A stretch of DNA of 64,000 nt, taken from positions 62,001 through 126,000 of the forward strand of contig QGGY01000010.1 in the NCBI GenBank assembly GCA_003148945.1, written 5' to 3'. Of this stretch, positions 7,693 through 16,800 are shown in pieces. Under the pieces are notes generated by a model. It saw only the letters and a program-made list of their open reading frames with translations. It made no database searches and was not told where the DNA came from. Position numbers and translations under genes: made by a program. This stretch comes from Murimonas intestini. Its GTDB lineage: Bacteria > Bacillota > Clostridia > Lachnospirales > Lachnospiraceae. Each line of letters starts with the position of its first letter. The stretch's first letter is position 1.

Positions 7693-7965
7693 CTACCTGG
7701 CCTTGTCTTTATTTTCTTCGGGAGCCATTCTGGGGGCCTCAAAGCGGTAAAGATCCTCATAAGACTCAAGCTCTGCATCGGACTGGGGAGCAGAAGGGAT
7801 CAGGCCTGTACATTCCCAGGCAGAGCAGGAATTGCCGAGATAGTCATAGGAGTCAAAGGCAGCTTCATTTTTTGTTGCAGCTTCTGACAGGGAAGGTGTA
7901 TCATCTTTCACTCTTTCGTAATTCCTGAGTTCATTATCTTCTTTGCTGTTGTATCTGTTATCCAT
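7693..7965 (-). CDS. Small hypothetical protein (90 aa)
   Basis: I do not recognise this protein. The start at 7965 is well supported by AAGGAGG 8 nt upstream. The protein is hydrophilic and rich in Asn, Asp, Glu and Tyr, with a central motif YDYLGNSCSAWECTGLIP (two Cys five apart) and a tail ESYEDLYRFEAP. There is no signal peptide or membrane segment. It is divergent from truA. The Cys-Trp-Glu-Cys core suggests a conserved functional motif rather than a random frame, but no role can be given. Confidence 0.6.
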   Translation of the reverse strand: MDNRYNSKEDNELRNYERVKDDTPSLSEAATKNEAAFDSYDYLGNSCSAWECTGLIPSAPQSDAELESYEDLYRFEAPRMAPEENKDKAR

Positions 7966-8136
7966 GGTATAGCCCTCCTTAATATTTAAAGGTTCATTGA
8001 AGTCACATTTATTATTAGGGAAAAGCTGATAAAAAATACATCCGGCAGAAAATGTATGATAAAATAAAACTGCACAGATTATAAGAGAATGATTCAGCAA
8101 AATAATGCTGTTAGAGAATATTAAAGGAGAATTCAA

Positions 8137-8877
8137 TTGAATTATAAATTATTGATCGAGTATGACGGGACAAAGTATAATGGCTGGCAGAAACAGGGAA
8201 ATACAACAAATACAATACAGGGAAAAATAGAAGATGTGCTCGCCAGGATGCAGGGACATGAAGTGGAGGTGCATGGGGCAGGACGCACCGATGCAGGCGT
8301 TCATGCAAAAGAGCAGGTTGCAAATGTTCACCTGGATGGAGGCAGGACAGCTGAAGAGATCAGGGTGTATCTGAATAAATATCTTCCTGAAGATATTGGC
8401 ATCCTGGATGTGTCGGAGGTACCGGGCCGGTTTCACAGCAGGCTTAATGCTGTGGAGAAGATCTACTCCTACCATCTTGCATTTGGAGAACAGAAGCATG
8501 TATTTGAGAGAAAGTTTATAACATTCCTGGAAGAGAAGCCTGATGTGGAAAAAATGAAGCAGGCGGCTTTATATCTGGAAGGGGAACATGATTTTAGAAG
8601 CTTCTGCGCAAATAAAAGGATGAAAAAAACAACAGTGAGAAAGCTGTATGCAGTTACATTCAGAGAATACGGGGATGAGCTTTTTATTGAGTACAGAGGC
8701 GAAGGTTTTCTTTATAATATGGTCAGGATCATGACAGGAACACTCATCGAGGTAGGACAGGGAAAGCGCAGTCCAAAGGAAATAGAGTCCATTCTGAGGG
8801 GGCGCGACAGAAGCCTGGCAGGGCCAACGGCACCTGCCAGAGGACTGACGCTGCTGAAAGTTATCTACCCTCAATAA
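8137..8877 (+). CDS. truA: tRNA pseudouridine(38-40) synthase TruA
   Basis: This 246-aa enzyme isomerises uridines 38-40 in the anticodon arm of tRNAs. The catalytic Asp is D52 in GAGRTDAGVHA. Other family markers are YDGTKYNGWQKQ, the FHSRLNAVEKIYSY strand and GEGFLYNMVRIMTGTLIEVG. The start is TTG at 8137, with AAAGGAGA 8 nt upstream, and no ATG of this frame lies near it. The gene ends by overlapping the converging LUD gene by 7 bp. Confidence 0.96.
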   Translation: MNYKLLIEYDGTKYNGWQKQGNTTNTIQGKIEDVLARMQGHEVEVHGAGRTDAGVHAKEQVANVHLDGGRTAEEIRVYLNKYLPEDIGILDVSEVPGRFHSRLNAVEKIYSYHLAFGEQKHVFERKFITFLEEKPDVEKMKQAALYLEGEHDFRSFCANKRMKKTTVRKLYAVTFREYGDELFIEYRGEGFLYNMVRIMTGTLIEVGQGKRSPKEIESILRGRDRSLAGPTAPARGLTLLKVIYPQ

Positions 8878-9506
8878 CCGTAGTTCTCACCGATGAGGAT
8901 AACCTTGATCCTGCCCTCGGTGCGGTTGAAACGTGTGATCAGGGTCTGGGCACAGATACAGTCAGGGGAGAGGCAGCCGGCACATGTTCCTGTAAGGCTG
9001 CAGGGTGTCTTCATGTCAAGGCGCATTGCATTTGGGGGAGCCGCCTGGTCGTGGGCCCTCCTGATAGCTGCATCAGTGTCATGGACAACTTTGTTCATGC
9101 CGATCATCATGATGACATGGTCCGGGCCGTAGGAGAGTGCGGCAACTCTGTTGCCTGTGCCGTCAATGTTGACAAGCTGGCCGTCCAGAGTGACGGCATT
9201 GGCGCTCATAAAGTAATAATCTACAGAAAAGGCTTTTCTGTAATATTCTTTTTTCTCTTCAGCTGTGCGGGCAAGCGAGCGGTCCACCAGGGTGAGGGAA
9301 GAAGACTTCAGGGCATCCATCATCCCGCATTCTTCCAGAGTCTGGGAGCCGCCCCAGGATACAGAAGAACCTTCCGGTATAAAGCTCATTGCCTTTTCAA
9401 CGGCTGATTTTCCGTCAGGGCAGTAATAACCCTCCATGCCTCTTTTCTCCAGCGCTTTTATGATAGCGGCTGCCTGTTTTTCGTAAAAGGATTCCATTGG
9501 TGTCAT
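8871..9506 (-). CDS. LUD-domain protein (LutC/YkgG-like, DUF162)
   Basis: This is a 211-aa cytosolic protein with the LUD (lactate utilisation) domain. Markers are SVSWGGSQTLEECGM, the strand DYYFMSANAVTLDGQLVNIDGTGNRVAAL, written here in pieces (SANAVTLDG, NIDGTGNRVA), and GPDHVIMMIGMNKVV. A C-terminal Cys cluster, PCSLTGTCAGCLSPDCIC, is common in stand-alone clostridial members. ATG 9506 follows AAGGAGG with 7 nt spacing. No lutA or lutB partner is nearby, so participation in lactate oxidation is doubtful and the substrate is unknown. Confidence 0.85.
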   Translation of the reverse strand: MTPMESFYEKQAAAIIKALEKRGMEGYYCPDGKSAVEKAMSFIPEGSSVSWGGSQTLEECGMMDALKSSSLTLVDRSLARTAEEKKEYYRKAFSVDYYFMSANAVTLDGQLVNIDGTGNRVAALSYGPDHVIMMIGMNKVVHDTDAAIRRAHDQAAPPNAMRLDMKTPCSLTGTCAGCLSPDCICAQTLITRFNRTEGRIKVILIGENYGY

Positions 9507-9550
9507 AATAAGACCTCCTTGCATTTTTCCTGATTATAGCATATTTCCCA

Positions 9551-9579
9551 TTGAAAATCATCAGAACAGCCAGTATAAT
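9551..9579 (+). promoter_or_regulatory. Sigma-A promoter of argS
   Basis: TTGAAA (9551-9556), a 17-nt spacer and TATAAT (9574-9579). The start of transcription would fall about 80 nt before argS, so the REP-like repeat at 9604 lies in the 5' untranslated region. Confidence 0.7.
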
Positions 9580-9603
9580 AATAGTCAGTATAAAAACGGT
9601 TAG

Positions 9604-9625
9604 TGGTCACGGAGTGAACAGTAAC
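9604..9625 (-). repeat. REP-like palindromic repeat, family 2, inverted
   Basis: TGGTCACGGAGTGAACAGTAAC is the reverse complement of the core found at 363, 1567 and 3967. Here it is part of the argS leader. Confidence 0.65.
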
Positions 9626-9668
9626 TGAAAACGGCAGAATATTGCCGTCAAGGTAAAGGAGTACCCAT

Positions 9669-11435
9669 ATGAAAAAGATTCTGGAAATGATAACAGAACA
9701 AATAGAGAAAGCGTTTGCTGAGGCAGGCTATGATGCTGCTTATGGAAAAGTAACACTGTCCAACCGCCCGGATCTGTGTGAATACCAGTGCAACGGCGCC
9801 ATGGCTGCCGCCAAGGCGTATAAAAAAGCGCCTGTTATGATAGCAAATGATGTGGTAGCTAAACTGGCAGGCGGGGAGATGTTTTCAGAGGCAGCTGCAG
9901 TGAACCCGGGTTTTATTAACCTGAAATTAAATGATGAATTTCTGGCAGACTATCTGCGGAAGATGCAGGAAGACGGGAATTTATCTGTAGAGAAGACAGC
10001 AGAGCCTAAAAAAATGATCATAGACTACGGCGGCGCCAATGTGGCAAAGCCGCTTCATGTAGGGCATCTGCGCTCTGCAATTATAGGAGAGAGCATTAAG
10101 AGGATGGGACGTTTTCTGGGCCATGATATGACAGGAGATGTGCATCTGGGTGACTGGGGGCTTCAGATGGGGCTTGTCATAACAGAACTTAAGAAGCGCC
10201 AGCCGGATCTCATCTATTTCGATGAAACCTTTGAAGGTGAATATCCGGAACAGCCGCCATTTACCATTAGTGAGCTGGAAGACATCTACCCTGCCGCCAG
10301 CGCTTACTCGAAGGAAGATCCGGAGTATAAGAAAGAAGCTATGGAGGCAACGTTCCAGCTGCAGCAGGGCAGACGGGGATATCAGGCTGTTCTGAAGCAT
10401 ATTCTGAATGTATCTGTAACAGATTTAAAGAAAAATTATGAGAATCTGGACGTGCATTTTGACCTGTGGAAAGGTGAGTCAGACGCCCAGCCTTACATCC
10501 CGGATATGGTCCAGTATATGAAGGACGAAGGATATGCCCATCTGGATGACGGGGCACTTGTTGTGGATGTGAAGGAGGAAGGGGATACAAAGGAAATTCC
10601 GCCATGCATGATATTAAAATCTGACGGCGCGTCTTTGTATAATACAACTGACCTGGCAACGATCGTTGAGAGGATGAAGTTATATGACCCTGATGAGATC
10701 ATTTACGTGGTGGATAAGCGTCAGGAGCTATATTTTACACAGGTATTCCGCTGTGCGCGCAAGACTAAGCTGGTGAAGGAAGATACTAAGCTTGAATTCC
10801 TGGGCTTTGGCACAATGAACGGAAAAGACGGCAAGCCGTTCAAGACAAGGGAAGGCGGGGTTATGCGTCTGGAATCCCTGATTGCGGGCATTAATGAGGA
10901 AATGTATAAAAAGATCACAGATAATCACGATATTGATCCGGAGGAAGCAAAGGAGACTGCCAAGATCGTGGGACTCTCAGCACTCAAATACGGCGACCTG
11001 TCAAATCAGGCGTCAAAGGATTATATTTTTGATATAGACAGATTCACATCCTTTGAGGGGAATACAGGACCGTATATCCTGTATACGATCGTGCGTATTA
11101 AATCCATTCTCAATAAGTATAAAGAAAATGGAGGTAATGCGTCAGGATGTGTAATAGGTACTGCAGCAGGTTCCGGCGAAAAGGATCTGATGCTTATTCT
11201 TTCACGGTTCAACAGCGCCGTGGAAAATGCGTTTGAAGAGCTGGCTCCCCACAAGATCTGCGCATACATCTATGATCTGGCCAACGCGTTTAATAAATTC
11301 TATCACGAGACTAAGATCCTTGCAGAGGAGGATGAAAGCCGTAAGGCAGGATTTATCAAACTGCTTCAGCTGTGCAGGGACGTACTTGAGCAGTGTATAA
11401 GTCTGCTGGGATTCTCTGCACCAGAGAGAATGTAA
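9669..11435 (+). CDS. argS: Arginine--tRNA ligase
   Basis: This 588-aa class I synthetase charges tRNA-Arg with arginine using ATP. The N-terminal Add1 domain (residues about 5-90, with SNRPDLCEYQCNGAM) is followed by the HIGH-type signature in ANVAKPLHVGHLRSA (about residue 125). The KMSKS region is degenerate, as is usual in ArgRS (GTMNGKDGKPFKTREGG). The C-terminal helical anticodon-binding domain contains YILYTIVRIKSIL and ends at SLLGFSAPERM. The start at 9669 follows AAAGGAG. A canonical promoter lies upstream and a strong terminator follows. Confidence 0.97.
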   Translation: MKKILEMITEQIEKAFAEAGYDAAYGKVTLSNRPDLCEYQCNGAMAAAKAYKKAPVMIANDVVAKLAGGEMFSEAAAVNPGFINLKLNDEFLADYLRKMQEDGNLSVEKTAEPKKMIIDYGGANVAKPLHVGHLRSAIIGESIKRMGRFLGHDMTGDVHLGDWGLQMGLVITELKKRQPDLIYFDETFEGEYPEQPPFTISELEDIYPAASAYSKEDPEYKKEAMEATFQLQQGRRGYQAVLKHILNVSVTDLKKNYENLDVHFDLWKGESDAQPYIPDMVQYMKDEGYAHLDDGALVVDVKEEGDTKEIPPCMILKSDGASLYNTTDLATIVERMKLYDPDEIIYVVDKRQELYFTQVFRCARKTKLVKEDTKLEFLGFGTMNGKDGKPFKTREGGVMRLESLIAGINEEMYKKITDNHDIDPEEAKETAKIVGLSALKYGDLSNQASKDYIFDIDRFTSFEGNTGPYILYTIVRIKSILNKYKENGGNASGCVIGTAAGSGEKDLMLILSRFNSAVENAFEELAPHKICAYIYDLANAFNKFYHETKILAEEDESRKAGFIKLLQLCRDVLEQCISLLGFSAPERM

Positions 11436-11476
11436 CAGGGCACAGGAGCGCCAGGGCGTTCCTGAACATAACATAC

Positions 11477-11553
11477 AGCCACAGCAGGTGCGCTGTGGCT
11501 TACAGGACCAGGATGCAGGCTGCAGTATTGGGGCGTGTGTCCTGGTCCTTTTT
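11477..11553 (+). terminator. argS terminator (two hairpins)
   Basis: AGGACCAGGA (11504-11513) pairs with TCCTGGTCCT (11540-11549) and runs into TTTTT. A second hairpin, AGCCACAG/CTGTGGCT, precedes it at 11477-11500. Confidence 0.85.
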
Positions 11554-11830
11554 ATCCTATAGAATAAACTCCTCCGGGAGGATGCGCAAAGCGCACTTTT
11601 GGTCTCTTGCCAAAGTACGGGGCAGTTATTTCCGCGGAGGCTTTGGCTTTCATGTTGTGTAAATTGAAATAAGATTAATTTTGTACATTTTGACTAACAT
11701 GTCCAGGCATGTGATGCATGATGTAATTAGCGGTAAAACAGGGGAAATTTCGAATAGAGAATGTTGGCTTCTTTGAAATGTATCATATACAATAAGAAAC
11801 AAACATAATTAATTTATGATATTTTACTAA
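11554..11830. other. Intergenic, no gene supported
   Basis: AT-rich sequence. A short frame at 11580-11662 (MRKAHFW... to FGFHVV) has its Shine-Dalgarno abutting the ATG and no homology that I can see, so I do not call it. Confidence 0.4.
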
Positions 11831-11898
11831 TGGACAGAAATGTATATTTGAGATATAGTGATCTTAACAAAATGAGTGAGGAATCCTCTGTTGAGTAG
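11831..11898 (+). pseudogene. Small-ORF family, copy 1: promoter plus truncated start
   Basis: TGGACA (11831-11836), a 17-nt spacer and TATAGT (11854-11859) are followed 12 nt later by ATG at 11872. The frame reads MSEESSVE and stops at 11898, close to the insertion point of the MITE. It aligns with the intact copy at 17133 (MSEKSPPLQVEG) and with the decayed copy at 12165. There is no Shine-Dalgarno, so if expressed the message would be nearly leaderless. I infer that this copy was cut when the repeat inserted. Confidence 0.5.
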
Positions 11899-11909
11899 TT
11901 ACCAAATTC

Positions 11910-12042
11910 GTAACTATTCAGCAGGCCTGTGCATTTATTGCACAGACCGTAAGAAAATGATTCAAGTGTGCAAAAAATCTCATCGCCGAAGGCGATTTTA
12001 AATGGATTTTTGCATGTAACTGTGAAGGTACTGAACAGTTAC
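11910..12042 (+). mobile_element. 133-bp MITE-like element with terminal inverted repeats
   Basis: The element begins GTAACTATTCAG and ends CTGAACAGTTAC, which are imperfect inverted ends. CAAATTC stands directly on both sides (11903-11909 and 12043-12049), as a 7-bp target duplication would. Inside are two stems, CTGTGCA/TGCACAG and a long one from TGCAAAAAATC to GATTTTTGCA. It has no coding capacity. A nearly identical copy is at 46104-46235, and partial copies are at 445, 4002, 5017, 31490 and 38360. Confidence 0.75.
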
Positions 12043-12164
12043 CAAATTCTAATAAATCAATAGGAGTTTCTTTTAAGAAGCTAATAAAATTCTGATTAAA
12101 ATCTATTATTATCTATTACAAATCATTATAATTCCAGACAAAAATTCTGATTTAGGTTTATAAA

Positions 12165-12290
12165 ATAAGCGGGGAATCCTCTGTCTTGGCAGGCGGAGGA
12201 ATGAATTTGCCCAGAACAAGTTTAAAGCATGAAATGATGGGCTCATATCCCTGCGGCACAGGCTTACAGCATACAGACGGGAGGTGGTCA
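12165..12290 (+). pseudogene. Small-ORF family, copy 2: decayed, overlaps kinase leader
   Basis: The DNA aligns with 17133-17282 through GAATC-CTCTG, GGCAGGCGGAGG, AACAAGTTT and GGGC-CATATCC. However, the start codon is ATA instead of ATG and there are out-of-phase insertions. A promoter-like CAGACA, 17 nt, TTATAA precedes it. Its 3' part now provides the leader and ribosome site of the kinase gene. Confidence 0.45.
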
Positions 12291-12291
12291 G

Positions 12292-13866
12292 ATTGGAAGA
12301 GGTGACCTGCTGGATAAAAAGTATAAGATCCTGAAACCACTTGGAAAGGGAGGTGAAGGAAGTGTATGGCTTGCAGTTAATATCCGCACATATAAGGCAT
12401 GGGCGGTAAAGGAGATTGCCGGGAGGCAGAGAGAGGAGGCGGGGCTGTGGCGCAGGTTTGACAATGAGCACCTGGTTCAGATCGTTGACATTATAAATGA
12501 GAATCAGAAAACGTATCTCATCATGGAATATATAAAAGGAAAGACACTTGAACAGATACTGAAGAAGAGCGGAAAGCTGTCTTTGCAGAGAACAGAAGAC
12601 TACGGAGTACAGATATGCGATGCCCTGATATACCTGCATACCAGGCAGCCGGCTCTTATCCACGGAGATGTCAAGCCGGCAAACATAATATGCAGGGATA
12701 ATGGTACACTTGTACTTTTAGATTATGGTTCTCTGTCCAGATCCGGAGCTCCTAATATTGCCTGCTTCGGAACAAGGGGATATGCTGCGCCGGAGCAGTT
12801 TGCAAGGGATGCAGTGCTGGATGCCAGAACAGATATCTATAGTCTGGGAGTGACATTGTACCAGCTTTTCTGCGGAAAACCGGGCATAGAAGACAACATG
12901 GGCAGGATGAAACTGATGAACAGAAGAATGTGGGGAATTCTTCAGAAATGTATGGAGACGAATCCGGAGCATCGGTATTCATCTGTCAGAGAAGTACGGA
13001 AGGCTTTAGAAGGGGCCGGCCGGCAAAACCGTGCCTGCTGCGTCATAATTGCGGCGCTGGCAGCAGGATGTCTGGCAGCCGGAAATGAAATACCCAAGTG
13101 GGGGGAGGAGGCGGAAATAAGAGAGAAGACATATGATGAACTGCTGGCGGAGGGCGGAGAGGAAAACTGCATGAAAGCAATATCAAGAGATGCCGGGAGG
13201 TCTGAAGCGTATTTCAGGCTGCTGGATATATATCTGGAAGATGATAAATTTTCAGCCGGAGAAGAAGAAAAAATGTGGGAGGCCCTGGGAATATCAGAGA
13301 AGGGAATAGACAATATGGCAGACAGCCGGGAATTTGCGTATCAGCTTGGACTGGCTTATTGGTATTTTTACGAGGAAAATGGCGGGAAAAAGTATGCACT
13401 GCCATGGTTTAAAAAAGCAGCTGAGGCGTCTGAGGGAGAAATGGACCATGCCCATCAGCTGAGAGCACAGGTATTTTTAAGGATAGGAGGTTATTATGAA
13501 AAACTGGGACAAAAAGATGTATCAGGAGATAAAAGAGAAATTTATAAGAAGTACTGGGCAGATCTGATGGAATTAAAGGACAGCAGTATCTCAGAAATAG
13601 ACAATAATGTTACGCAGCTTCGCCTGATGAATGAGATCGTGACACAAATATATATACACTGTGCAGATTTCAGAGAGATTGGTGTGACAAAGACCCAGAT
13701 GGAGGAAGTGCTTGAGGACATAGAGAACGAAATGGGGGAGATGGATATATCCGGCAGTCAGAGCAGTGTGGAGCCGCAGCTGTCCGGAAGAATAAAAGAA
13801 ACTATCATTCTTGCGGAAGAAGCAATCTTCCGCACATTTTTGCAGGAGGTGGAGAGGGGCAGATGA
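12292..13866 (+). CDS. Membrane Ser/Thr protein kinase with extracytoplasmic TPR-like region, apparent ATT start
   Basis: This 524-aa protein is a Hanks-type kinase. The glycine loop is GKGGEGSVW (19-26), the ATP lysine K40 (AVKEI), the catalytic loop HGDVKPANI (D126, K128, N131), DYG replaces DFG (D144), and APE is at 166-168. A single membrane segment (about 248-264) leads to an external helical region resembling TPR/Sel1 repeats. The nearest ATG (12523) would remove the whole N-lobe. In frame upstream there is no ATG, GTG or TTG before the stop at 12235. ATT at 12292 lies 7 nt after GGGAGG, so I take it as the start. A one-base frameshift joining TTG 12293 is the alternative. The stop codon overlaps the next gene by 4 bp, so the two are translationally coupled. 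Confidence 0.8.
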   Translation: MGRGDLLDKKYKILKPLGKGGEGSVWLAVNIRTYKAWAVKEIAGRQREEAGLWRRFDNEHLVQIVDIINENQKTYLIMEYIKGKTLEQILKKSGKLSLQRTEDYGVQICDALIYLHTRQPALIHGDVKPANIICRDNGTLVLLDYGSLSRSGAPNIACFGTRGYAAPEQFARDAVLDARTDIYSLGVTLYQLFCGKPGIEDNMGRMKLMNRRMWGILQKCMETNPEHRYSSVREVRKALEGAGRQNRACCVIIAALAAGCLAAGNEIPKWGEEAEIREKTYDELLAEGGEENCMKAISRDAGRSEAYFRLLDIYLEDDKFSAGEEEKMWEALGISEKGIDNMADSREFAYQLGLAYWYFYEENGGKKYALPWFKKAAEASEGEMDHAHQLRAQVFLRIGGYYEKLGQKDVSGDKREIYKKYWADLMELKDSSISEIDNNVTQLRLMNEIVTQIYIHCADFREIGVTKTQMEEVLEDIENEMGEMDISGSQSSVEPQLSGRIKETIILAEEAIFRTFLQEVERGR

Positions 13867-16800
13867 AAAGGGCATGGGCGATAGCAGCCGCCGTATGTAT
13901 AGGGCTGCCTGTGATTGGCATGCAGACACTAAGTTCCAGGGGAATACAATATCATACCGGGATAGATGAAAGAGCGGAGGATAAGCAGGAAAGCGGCTTA
14001 AATGGCAGGCAGGAAGAAAAAACAGAAATAGAGTCAGGGAGTGAAAGCTGGTTAGAAAGCAAACTGGAATCAGAGAGCGAATCAGAGTCAGAGAGCGAAT
14101 CAGAGCCAGAAAGCGAATCAGAGTCAGAAAGTGGATCAGAGCCAGAAAGTGGATCAGAGCCAGAAAGCGGGTCCGGGCCGGAGAGTGAACCAGACAGTGA
14201 GGCTGCATCGGAGAGTGAAACGGGAACGGAAACTGGAACTGAGTCAGAAAGCGAAGCCTGGACTGAAACTGGTACTGAACCAGAAAGCGAGTCCGAACCG
14301 GAGTCCGGTACAGAAAAGGAAAGTGAATCAGAGTCTGGAGGTGAAACAGAGACAGAGCCTGGTACAGAGCCGGAAAGCGGGACAGAAAACGAATCAGAGA
14401 GTGAATCAGAAGGAGAGTCAGAAAGTGAATCCGAACCGGAAAGCGGGTTCGAACCGGAGCCCGGTACAGAGCAGGAAAGTGAATCTGAGAACGGGAGTGA
14501 AACAGAGCCAGAGAGCGGGACGGAGAATGAATCAGAGAGTGAACCGGGAGAGGAGTCAGAAAGTGAGCCTGAACCGGGGAGAGAATCCGAGACTCAGACA
14601 GGAGAGGAAGAACAGACTGAAACAGAGGAGGAAACGGAAGAAAATATATATAGTACGGAAACAGAGACGGCAATAAAGAAAAAGGTGAAAATTATAGAAA
14701 TAAGACCAGATTATGCAGATGGAAGGAAAATCTATGACGGAAGCAGGAAGGTAGAGCTGGCAGCTGTCACGGAAGAAGCTCTGGAGCATGGCATGGTCAT
14801 TGAGGTAAAGGGGGAGGCACAAAGCGCCGATGCCGGAACCTGGAATGTGGAATACAGCTGCAGCCTGTCCGGGGAGAAGGCAGACGGATATGAGCTTGAA
14901 ATATCTTCTGAGATTTCACCTCCTCAGATACAGATCGTACCGAGAACACTGTATGTGGAAATAGGGGATGCACAGAAGCAGTATTACACAGAGGCGGACT
15001 ACCGAAATCTGGTGTTCCAGAATCAGCAGGCTCCTGTCAGGGTCAGCGGGTTTTATGAGAATGGGAAGCCATCAGACAGATTTCCGGCAGGGTTTAAAAT
15101 GCCGGTCCCGGATATTGACAGTACAGTGATACGGAAAGAGAGTCCCATGTATGAGGATGGAAAACCTGTTGTATATCAAAATGCAATCATAATAAGAGAA
15201 GATAATCAGGGGGATCCCACGGCAAACTACTGTTATGACCTTACAGATGGATCCGGATATTACAGGAGAGGCAGTATTGTACTTACGCCGGGCAGTATCC
15301 AGGATACACAGTTTGCTATACTCTCTGATAACAGCTTCAGAGATGAAAACGGTACACTTTGGGTGAAAGCCGGGACAAGCCTGACTGCAGTTCCAAAAGC
15401 GGAGAGCGGTTATAACACAGCAGTGGAAAGCGGGCCGCTTTCTGATGACGGCATATGGCAGTTTACACTGGCAAACTATAATGTAAGGGGGAAGGCGGCA
15501 GAATCCCTGGAAGCCTCGGCATCATACAGAGTGGATGGAGAGGCGCCTGAAGGTGAGATATCCGTAAGCGGGACTGACAAGAGCGGTTTTTCTAATAACA
15601 GTGCAGCTGCAGCCCTTGCATATGCGAAAGATAAGGGAAGCGGCATCAGAACTGTCCAGGCCCGGCTGGTAAAAATGAAAACAGGCGTACAGAGTGAAGA
15701 GACAGCAGAAGAAGGGAGCGGTGAATGGACGGACTGGGGAGTTGGCCAAAGCTGGAGTATTCAGGGGGATGGAACGTACAGCCTGTCTGTCAGATTGACA
15801 GACAGAGTCGGAAATACAAGTATTATTAAAAGCCCGGCATTTACGATAGATACAGCGGCTCCCAGGATTGAGATCAGCGGACTCATGGATGGAGTATCAT
15901 ATAACGGAGGGGCAGCAGCCAGAGTGACGGTCAGGGATCTGAACATTCTTGAAGAAGACATTGATATTACCCTGAGCCGGATGGGAAAAATAATGTCCGA
16001 AAAGTCATTGCCTGTACTCATGAAAAGAGGGAATGGCAGCATAGAATTTATTCTGGGGAATCTGCCTCTGGAACAATACCCTGATGGAAATTATGAATTG
16101 GCTGTGACGGCCACTGACAGAGCTGGAAATAGATCAGATAAAAGCATTCATTTTACTCTGAACAGAAATGGGTCGGTCTATTCTCTGGCGAAAGAATCAG
16201 GAGACAGGATCGCCAGATTTTATAACAGAGAGAGTTTTCCAATAGTATTAACTGAGACAAATTTGGACTCTGTCCAGAAGACTACGATTACCAGGAGTCT
16301 GGAGGGAGAACTGAAGGTTCTGGAAAATGGCAGTGACTACACTGTTAAAACGGCCGAAAAAAATGCCGGGGTGAGAAAGTATGAGTACACGATCAATGAA
16401 AATTGTTTTGAACAGGAGGGAATATATGAAGTAGTGGTAGCTTCCGCAGACAGAGCCGGCAATAAAACAGACAGCCAGCTGCAGAAGATGGAGCTTGTAT
16501 TTGCAATAGATAAGACTCCTCCTTTGATCTTTGTGGGAAGTATGGGAACTACGGGCAAGGTCAGGGTGGAGGTCAGGGATGCAATAAGTCTCGCCGGTGT
16601 AGAAATCATAAAAAACGGAAGGCTGTGGAAGTCCTACACAGGAGAGGAATGGGAAGTAAATGGAACAGAGGAGCTTTCAGAGAATCTCAGCTTATTAAAT
16701 GAAGAGAAGACCATACTGAAGGTACAGGCGTGGGATAAGGCAGATAACATGGCTTCCGTTTCAAATACTTTTGAAGGATACAGGATCATTTCAAAACGTA

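Noticed and set aside
11393-11662. 89-aa frame across the argS terminator
   Set aside because: It starts inside argS and crosses a strong terminator without a ribosome site at suitable spacing.
12165-12290. Known riboswitch upstream of the kinase
   Set aside because: The conserved blocks did not match any class I know. Comparison with 17133-17282 suggests a decayed copy of a small ORF.
12523-13866. Conventional ATG start of the kinase at 12523
   Set aside because: It would delete the glycine loop and ATP-binding lysine, which are encoded immediately upstream in frame.
14050-14640. CRISPR-like or tandem non-coding repeat
   Set aside because: Units are short, in frame and codon-phased (Ser/Glu codons), with no spacer structure.
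13591-14673. Long antisense frame (360 aa) opposite the kinase end and Ser/Glu tract
   Set aside because: It is a low-complexity shadow of the repetitive SES/EPESG coding DNA, with no ribosome site and no domain.
14131-14676. Open frame of 181 aa inside the surface-protein gene
   Set aside because: It is an out-of-phase reading of the same repeat (Arg/Gln-rich) with no initiation signal.
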